Part shown: positions 20,301 to 21,363 of the stretch, piece after piece
Position numbering within the stretch: position 1 is the stretch's first letter
How the letters are laid out: the number at the start of each line of letters is the position of its first letter
Notes under the pieces: generated by a model
Told to the model about the DNA's origin: nothing
The model's database searches: none
Seen by the model: the letters and a program-made list of their open reading frames with translations, nothing else
From: Sphacelaria rigidula
Lineage: Eukaryota; Phaeophyceae; Sphacelariales
DNA: 21,363 bases
Direction: 5' to 3'
Assembly (NCBI GenBank): GCA_964200075.2
Contig: CAXNAA020000428.1
Coordinates: 1-21,363 of the forward strand
Translations under genes and position numbers: made by a program

Positions 20301-20550
20301 TCACAATGGCACAAGATATAACGCTCACGCACGTTTCTCGCAATTTGTCCAGCTCCAGTTTGTGGTTCTCCAGAACTTCCGACCTGGCAGTGATTGCCTT
20401 GAGCAGTCGGAACGACTCCGTGAAGGTGGGAAATTCTTTGCCGAAGTCACGTACAAATGCCACCCCTCCCACAGAAGACCCTATCCTTGTGGACAGCTCG
20501 GCAGCTTCAGATGCCACCTCCAGTCCCTCCACGGAAACATCGGCAACCAT
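2367..20550 (-). CDS. NB-ARC/TPR (NLR-like, STAND) receptor gene, whole gene model
   Basis: Spliced gene read on the minus strand. Exons in transcription order: 20550-20104 (N-terminal helical exon, less sure), 15308-13218, 13005-12922, 10688-10647, 9889-9251, 6760-6188, 5567-5058, 4402-4277, 3879-3754, 3158-2511 and 2393-2367. An alternative first exon is 15786-15775. Every junction is GT-AG and phase 0, and the 42-residue TPR register continues across all of them. The product would be about 1,770 residues, or 1,625 with the alternative start. NB-ARC proteins are nucleotide-switch ATPases; TPR solenoids bind partner proteins. By family analogy this is an intracellular receptor, possibly for pathogen or damage signals. 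That role is inferred. No stop codon or frameshift interrupts the ten core and TPR exons, so the gene looks functional. Confidence 0.8.
2511..3158 (-). CDS. TPR exon 10: five TPRs (repeats 21-25)
   Basis: The acceptor GCGCTTCACAG precedes the codons for VSETVCELGRCMHESG. Five repeats of 40, 42, 41, 42 and 47 residues follow. The last has a glycine-rich insertion (GGHGMGR) in the turn between helices A and B. The repeats show the family pattern LG.C, EAE, RAL.I.E and LG. The helix-A cysteine is missing in the last two (SRW and GQV). Two donors are possible: CAG|GTGGCT at 2523, at the usual repeat boundary (212 residues), or the stronger consensus AAG|GTATGT at 2511 (216 residues, adding VAFK). 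I prefer the latter because of donor strength. Confidence 0.85.
3159..3753 (-). other. Intron 9
   Basis: This 595-base intron has donor GTGACG and acceptor TTCACAG. It contains a GTAC/ATAC-rich low-complexity stretch at about 3525-3567 (repeated TACACTGTAC) and a short telomere-type run beside the donor. No coding signal was found on either strand. Confidence 0.75.
3732..3746 (+). repeat. Telomere-type TTAGGG run
   Basis: GGGTTAGGGTTAGGG on the plus strand, seven bases inside the intron from the exon 9 donor. TTAGGG is the animal/fungal-type telomere unit, also used by several stramenopiles. With only two and a half units it may be chance. Confidence 0.6.
3754..3879 (-). CDS. TPR exon 9: exactly one TPR (repeat 20)
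   Basis: A 126-bp exon encoding one 42-residue TPR, from VAVTLGWLARCVRGSG to MEAKLDPDDVQ. It is bounded by acceptor CAACCCAACAG and donor CAG|GTGACG, both phase 0. It is a self-contained module whose loss or duplication would leave the frame and repeat register unchanged. The cysteine at repeat position 11 is present (ARC). Confidence 0.9.
3880..4276 (-). other. Intron 8
   Basis: 397 bases between donor AAG|GTGTGT and acceptor CCCAACAG. No coding potential or recognised repeat. Confidence 0.7.
4277..4402 (-). CDS. TPR exon 8: exactly one TPR (repeat 19)
   Basis: The second 126-bp exon. It encodes one 42-residue TPR that starts VAVILGELGRCIRDDQ and ends REAALGPDHVK. Acceptor GTCATAATGCAG and donor AAG|GTGTGT are both phase 0. 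Exons 8 and 9 are adjacent single-repeat cassettes but clearly diverged from each other: they share the scaffold (VAV..G.L.RC, EAE, RAL.I) and differ at most exposed positions. They are therefore not a very recent duplication. Confidence 0.9.
4403..5057 (-). other. Intron 7
   Basis: 655 bases between donor CAG|GTGCGG and acceptor ATAATGCAG. AT-rich. The open frames here on the plus strand are mostly shadows of the neighbouring exons. No gene was seen. Confidence 0.7.
5058..5567 (-). CDS. TPR exon 7: four TPRs (repeats 15-18)
   Basis: The 510-bp exon begins at acceptor CGCACACGAAG with codons for VAVTLGKLSECLRK and ends GPKDLQ at donor CAG|GTGCGG. Its repeats are 42, 42, 44 and 42 residues. 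The third carries a two-residue insertion (RAGPGERYAEAE) in the inter-helix turn. The exon starts and ends exactly on repeat boundaries. The methionine in MSEAEVLL is internal, not a start, because the frame continues upstream to the acceptor in perfect TPR register. Confidence 0.9.
5568..6187 (-). other. Intron 6
   Basis: 620 bases, donor AAG|GTACGG (a weak consensus), acceptor CACACGAAG. It contains AAGGAT/AAGATA low-complexity near 6115-6137 and repeated CATACAT/CATCAT motifs near 6036-6070. No gene was seen. Confidence 0.65.
6188..6760 (-). CDS. TPR exon 6: end of repeat 10 plus repeats 11-14
   Basis: The acceptor GTGACGACCAG opens with MGRPGEAEGICRKAL, which is helix B of a repeat whose helix A ends the previous exon (CIRE). 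Repeats of 40, 42, 42 and 39 residues follow, ending GVAHPK at donor AAG|GTACGG. Repeat 14 lacks about three residues at the helix A/B turn (RDSASAGNLL), so the packing there may be distorted. In all, 191 codons without a stop. The cysteine at repeat position 11 is kept in all of them, even where LGRC varies to LAWC and LALC. Confidence 0.9.
7148..7806 (+). pseudogene. LINE APE-type endonuclease, frameshifted
   Basis: Recognisable order of endonuclease motifs: RIGSWNVCGFAT at the start (the GSWNV.G metal-binding block), IQESW near 7247, GVGFLVKEYLWQN near 7357-7395, an interior block to NIYMPSEWRG (to about 7513), IVVGDFNAR-type block VGDFNARVGKAGQ at about 7573-7611, and SVLDYIVV at 7776-7799. 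These match the exonuclease-endonuclease-phosphatase fold used by LINEs to nick target DNA. At least three frame changes separate the blocks, and in-frame stops occur. Confidence 0.8.
8160..9055 (+). pseudogene. LINE linker and start of reverse transcriptase, broken
   Basis: A lysine/glutamate-rich linker (about 8246-8554) is followed by NPFKKGDKADPGNYRGITLL (about 8757-8816), the classic motif 1 of LINE reverse transcriptase. Next comes GQAGFRLNSTCVDHVYTLGK (about 8887-8946), motif 2 with its QAGFR signature. Beyond this the frame decays, and the catalytic motif with two aspartates is not present. Confidence 0.8.
9251..9889 (-). CDS. TPR exon 5: end of repeat 5, repeats 6-9, start of repeat 10
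   Basis: The acceptor CTTACACGAAG (9890-9891 is the AG) is followed by AGHPADARQYFARVLEIEEA, helix B of a repeat whose helix A is the 42-bp exon upstream. This helix-B part is 31 residues, with a three-residue insertion (LSLGGVPPVQ). Four clean 42-residue repeats follow, then the 14-residue helix A VALTLHELARCIRE, ending at donor GAG|GTGAGC. The total of 213 codons matches 31+168+14 exactly. The internal repeat boundaries also read CAG-GTA or CAG-GTG without being spliced. Confidence 0.92.
9890..10646 (-). other. Intron 4
   Basis: 757 bases, donor GAG|GTGAGG, acceptor CACGAAG (a short and weak pyrimidine tract). It contains an imperfect inverted repeat at 10470-10532. Two opposed open frames at 10000-10430 show no recognised family. 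Confidence 0.7.
10470..10532. repeat. Inverted repeat (GTACTGCGTAC arms)
   Basis: GTACTGCGTAC at 10470-10480 and its exact reverse complement GTACGCAGTAC at 10522-10532 are separated by 41 bases. It could form a hairpin in the pre-mRNA intron. No terminator or RNA-gene features. Confidence 0.7.
10647..10688 (-). CDS. TPR exon 4: 42-bp micro-exon, helix A of repeat 5
   Basis: It encodes only VAFTLYELGRCVWE, fourteen residues. It lies between acceptor CCGTCGTGCCCAG and donor GAG|GTGAGGGG, both phase 0. It supplies the helix A missing before AGHPADAR in the next exon and follows the helix B of the previous exon, so the TPR register needs it. It closely resembles the end of the NB-ARC exon (VAFMLYGLGRCVWE), suggesting a duplication of that segment. 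A gene finder could easily miss it. Confidence 0.85.
11780..11789. other. Assembly gap (10 Ns)
   Basis: Ten Ns. The round number suggests a placeholder of unknown real size. The near-identical phrase CCGGTGGCTGCG occurs on both sides (about 11573 and 11838), so a collapsed or misjoined repeat is possible. Confidence 0.95.
12086..12107. repeat. Perfect palindrome, 10-bp arms
   Basis: ATAATGGTTT and AAACCATTAT with a two-base loop. It lies next to ACCATTA-rich DNA. GGTTTGTCTAACCATTAACC at 11080-11099 is a similar phrase a kilobase away, so this may be the end of a small decayed element. Confidence 0.8.
12130..12170. repeat. 23-bp direct repeat
   Basis: ACCATTATTGCCATCATG occurs at 12130-12147 and again at 12153-12170, a period of 23 bp. 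A short palindrome (CCAGTTAAAACTGG) follows at about 12181. Confidence 0.9.
12338..12383. repeat. Degenerate TATCATGTA repeats
   Basis: Three to four imperfect copies of TATCATGTA/TATCATTTA in tandem. Low-complexity intronic sequence with no known role. Confidence 0.7.
12922..13005 (-). CDS. TPR exon 3: 84-bp exon, helix B and linker of repeat 4
   Basis: It encodes 28 residues, from AGRAEEAIGLLQRVLAIEEA to GRDSDQ. It sits between acceptor CCTGGTTGCACAG and donor CAG|GTGAGA, both phase 0. It completes the repeat whose helix A (VAFMLYGLGRCVWE) ends the NB-ARC exon. With the 42-bp exon 4 it sums to 126 bp, exactly one TPR length. Exons 3 and 4 together are thus a circularly permuted repeat module, helix B then helix A. 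Confidence 0.88.
13006..13217 (-). other. Intron 2
   Basis: The shortest internal intron of the TPR region at 212 bases, donor GAG|GTGAGA and acceptor GGTTGCACAG. No other content. Confidence 0.85.
13218..15308 (-). CDS. NB-ARC exon 2: P-loop ATPase, winged helix and first TPRs
   Basis: 697 codons without a stop, phase 0 at both ends (acceptor CACTACACGCAG, donor GAG|GTGAGA). Exon numbering: Walker A GDSGSGKTT at 56-64; Walker B/kinase-2 CLVVADDV at 147-154; the sensor-like ILMTTR (RNBS-B) at 170-175; the GLPL-type site as CGRSPLDL at 223-230. A winged-helix/ARC2-like part follows at about 286-385 (LYLAAAIMPDEHVFS, then LEHWGVLDARGKG). A helical spacer and an acidic GSGSGSD linker (539-547) come next, then TPRs from about 555. 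Clean 42-residue repeats start at 600 and 642, and a final helix A (VAFMLYGLGRCVWE) ends the exon. The MHD motif expected near 371-376 is not recognisable (SLPKA). NB-ARC proteins switch on ADP/ATP exchange. If exon 0 is not joined, translation could start at the ATG that opens this exon. Confidence 0.93.
15719..15740. repeat. ACACCT hexanucleotide microsatellite
   Basis: Three and a half copies of ACACCT, inside the alternative first intron just after the possible MASM micro-exon. Confidence 0.85.
15775..15786 (-). CDS. Alternative first coding exon, MASM
   Basis: ATG GCG AGT ATG is followed at once by a near-consensus donor, GTGAGTATTT. The start context is AAATGG. Spliced in phase 0 to the NB-ARC exon acceptor at 15309, it would give MASM-MHAQGEA, with a 466-base intron. 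If read through instead, a hydrophobic 30-residue stretch appears that mimics a signal peptide, but that frame does not connect to the NB-ARC frame and ends in a stop at 15379. This exon and the N-terminal exon at 20104-20550 are rival 5' ends. Both could exist as alternative promoters. Confidence 0.35.
16231..16690. repeat. Three degenerate copies of a 150-200 bp repeat
   Basis: Each copy begins with a CGTGTCTTA-like motif (about 16237, 16397, 16597). A T-rich or TTCGA-containing segment follows, then the core GATCTGATAGG (16298, 16451, 16655); copies 1 and 3 continue as TCCAC. Between copies 2 and 3 is a palindrome built on GCCCTAAGGGC (about 16571-16606). Reverse-strand copies of the end motif (TAAGACACGCC) occur at about 19463, and a related AAGACACGCCC at about 17402. 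Most likely nested or tandem decayed MITEs. Confidence 0.65.
18043..18116 (-). pseudogene. tRNA-derived relic (tRNA-Val-like) or SINE head
   Basis: On the minus strand the phrase GAGTTCGAATCCCGAC is a near-perfect T-arm/box B (TTCGAAT loop). About 45 bases upstream, GGTGGTCAAATTGTTA resembles a D-arm/box A. Between them CTTACAC fits an anticodon loop with TAC (valine). However, the anticodon stem, part of the T stem and the acceptor stem do not pair, so it is not a working tRNA. A T-rich stretch (ACTTTTTTTGTGC) follows. A polymerase III-type SINE head is an alternative reading. Confidence 0.5.
18476..18731. mobile_element. MITE-like element with 29-bp inverted ends
   Basis: The arm 18476-18504 (ACGTCGGACAGATGATGATC...) and the reverse complement of 18703-18731 match at 26 of 29 positions. 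The 256-bp unit encodes nothing recognisable and has an internal perfect palindrome, GGATCATGATCC (18531-18542). Weaker similarity may extend a little beyond the arms. No target-site duplication could be assigned with confidence, and the transposase family is unknown. Confidence 0.7.
19157..19339. mobile_element. Palindromic MITE, 183 bp
   Basis: The ends are perfect inverted repeats of at least 23 bp (AGGCCAACTCTTATGGGAGC and on). Weaker complementarity continues through AATTTTATATTGCAA/TTGCAAAATAAAAATT to about 50 bases. The whole unit can fold into a long hairpin with a T-rich/A-rich stem near the middle. It has no coding capacity. The near-perfect ends imply fairly recent movement. Flanks read CTAAA and AAGGT, so no clear target-site duplication is visible. 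Confidence 0.85.
20104..20550 (-). CDS. Candidate N-terminal helical exon of the NB-ARC/TPR receptor
   Basis: Open frame of 149 codons from ATG at 20550 (MVADVSVEGLEVASEAAEL) to a consensus donor, ACC|GTAAGT, in phase 0. It matches the phase of every other exon in this gene and lies on the same strand upstream. Predicted features: an amphipathic alanine-rich helix, a glycine/aromatic turn (SSVGGVAFVRDFG), a leucine-rich helix with a cysteine (ENHKLELDKLRETCVSVI), then a helix around ACLNQVFLFAESW and a final helix LQDRVDKLEV. The pattern recalls four-helix-bundle signalling domains (CC/RPW8, HeLo, MLKL N-terminal type) found before NB-ARC in other lineages. That likeness is by eye only. It could also be a separate gene or relic. 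The frame stays open further upstream to 20670. Confidence 0.55.
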
Positions 20551-21298
20551 GAATATCGGACCAATACTGCGGCAAGACCTCGAGTTGCCTTTCAAGGGTA
20601 AAGACAGCAAGTGGATCGAGCAAACTTCGAGTTTCAGTGCCTGCCTCTGCTTTCGGAAACTGCAGATCATGTGCTGTAGGGTATTACATACGGTTACTAC
20701 CTGACAGCACGGGTTCCTCGGACCTGTAAAGTGGAAGATTTGGCTATACTTTCGTTACATGAAACATGATGATATCCGATAACCAAGACCTTGGGAATGC
20801 TTTCCATCAAGTTGAGTTGTAAATTTGGTGGTGGGGACGTTCGCCTTATATGATGGCTCGTACAGGGGGGGCAGTCAGTAGTGATAGGGTGGCAATATGT
20901 TGATTTTTCATCAACGGCTCAGGAATTGCACAGAAGGTGAGGTTTAAACGGTCGTACAGAACAGCAGCATCTTTGTTGTTCTCTACTTGCTGCCTGTAAG
21001 AATGTTACGTATACATGACAAGCAGATAATGATGTAGACGGCGCTTGATGTTACGACAGCAAGCCGTTCCATGCTTGTTCGTTTGGCAATGCTGTACTGC
21101 ACTACTGTTGTGTAAGCAGCACCCACAACAACAGTGAGTGTCCGATCCCATGGAACTGATTCAATGGTTGGGAGCTAATATCCACGAGCATTGTCTTCGA
21201 GGACAAGTGTAGGAGTAAAATAGTAGTACTACTCGTACAGAGTATGAGTATCAATTTTGTATGACACGAGAATGTTGAACGGTTGTAGGTACAGTACA
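20551..21298. other. No gene seen; possible 5' flank of the receptor gene
   Basis: No domain-bearing frame on either strand. If translation starts at 20550 on the minus strand, promoter and 5' UTR should lie here. No TATA box or initiator could be assigned with confidence. Confidence 0.4.
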
Positions 21299-21322
21299 TG
21301 TTGTTGTTGTTGTTGTTGTTGT
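21299..21322. repeat. TTG trinucleotide microsatellite
   Basis: Seven to eight uninterrupted TTG units. Confidence 0.95.
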
Positions 21323-21363
21323 CTTCACATTAAAAACCGTTCCGATATCTGCGCGGTACATTG

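Noticed and set aside
1-21363. CRISPR array, bacterial operon or phage island
   Set aside because: Repeats are direct tandem without unique spacers, and spliced genes with long introns rule out a prokaryotic source.

Overview
The window looks like nuclear DNA of a multicellular stramenopile, most probably a brown alga (Phaeophyceae). There are long introns with GT-AG borders, no bacterial gene packing, GC-rich coding exons inside AT-richer repeat-laden introns, and one large gene of the NB-ARC plus 42-residue-TPR type. That type is known from Ectocarpus, where each TPR tends to be its own exon. The assignment rests on the protein family and gene structure, not on any search.

One gene fills most of the window, on the minus strand, from about 20550 (or 15786) down to about 2367 (or 2090). 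I rebuilt it exon by exon. A possible N-terminal helical exon lies at 20104-20550. A 2.1-kb exon (13218-15308) carries the P-loop NB-ARC ATPase, a winged-helix region and the first TPRs. Eight TPR exons follow at 12922-13005, 10647-10688, 9251-9889, 6188-6760, 5058-5567, 4277-4402, 3754-3879 and 2511/2523-3158, then a short terminal exon. Every junction is phase 0. Introns fall at only two places in the 42-residue repeat: after residue 14, or exactly at the repeat boundary. Joined, the exons give about 25 consecutive TPRs with the register unbroken across every splice. Two exons are exactly 126 bp (one TPR each). An 84-bp and a 42-bp exon together make one more repeat length. The predicted product is about 1,625 to 1,770 residues: an NLR-like (STAND) protein with a very long ligand-binding solenoid, a candidate innate-immune receptor.

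The rest is non-coding or mobile-element debris. At 1-411 is a 41-bp minisatellite, with a diverged second array at 1304-1475 and a 54-bp tandem repeat at 1124-1271. A decayed non-LTR retrotransposon (endonuclease and start of reverse transcriptase) sits antisense in the 2.5-kb intron at 6761-9250. A 10-N assembly gap and small palindromes lie in the 2.2-kb intron at 10689-12921. The 15.8-20.1 kb stretch, which is either intron 1 or upstream DNA, holds two inverted-repeat (MITE-like) elements, a tRNA-derived relic and a family of degenerate repeats. I find no convincing second protein-coding gene.

Main points for follow-up: the symmetric exon design, which would allow in-frame loss, gain or swapping of whole TPRs; proto-splice-like CAG|GTN at repeat boundaries that are not spliced; a near-invariant cysteine at the same position of 23 of 25 TPRs; loss of a recognisable MHD motif; and the nature and connection of the N-terminal exon.
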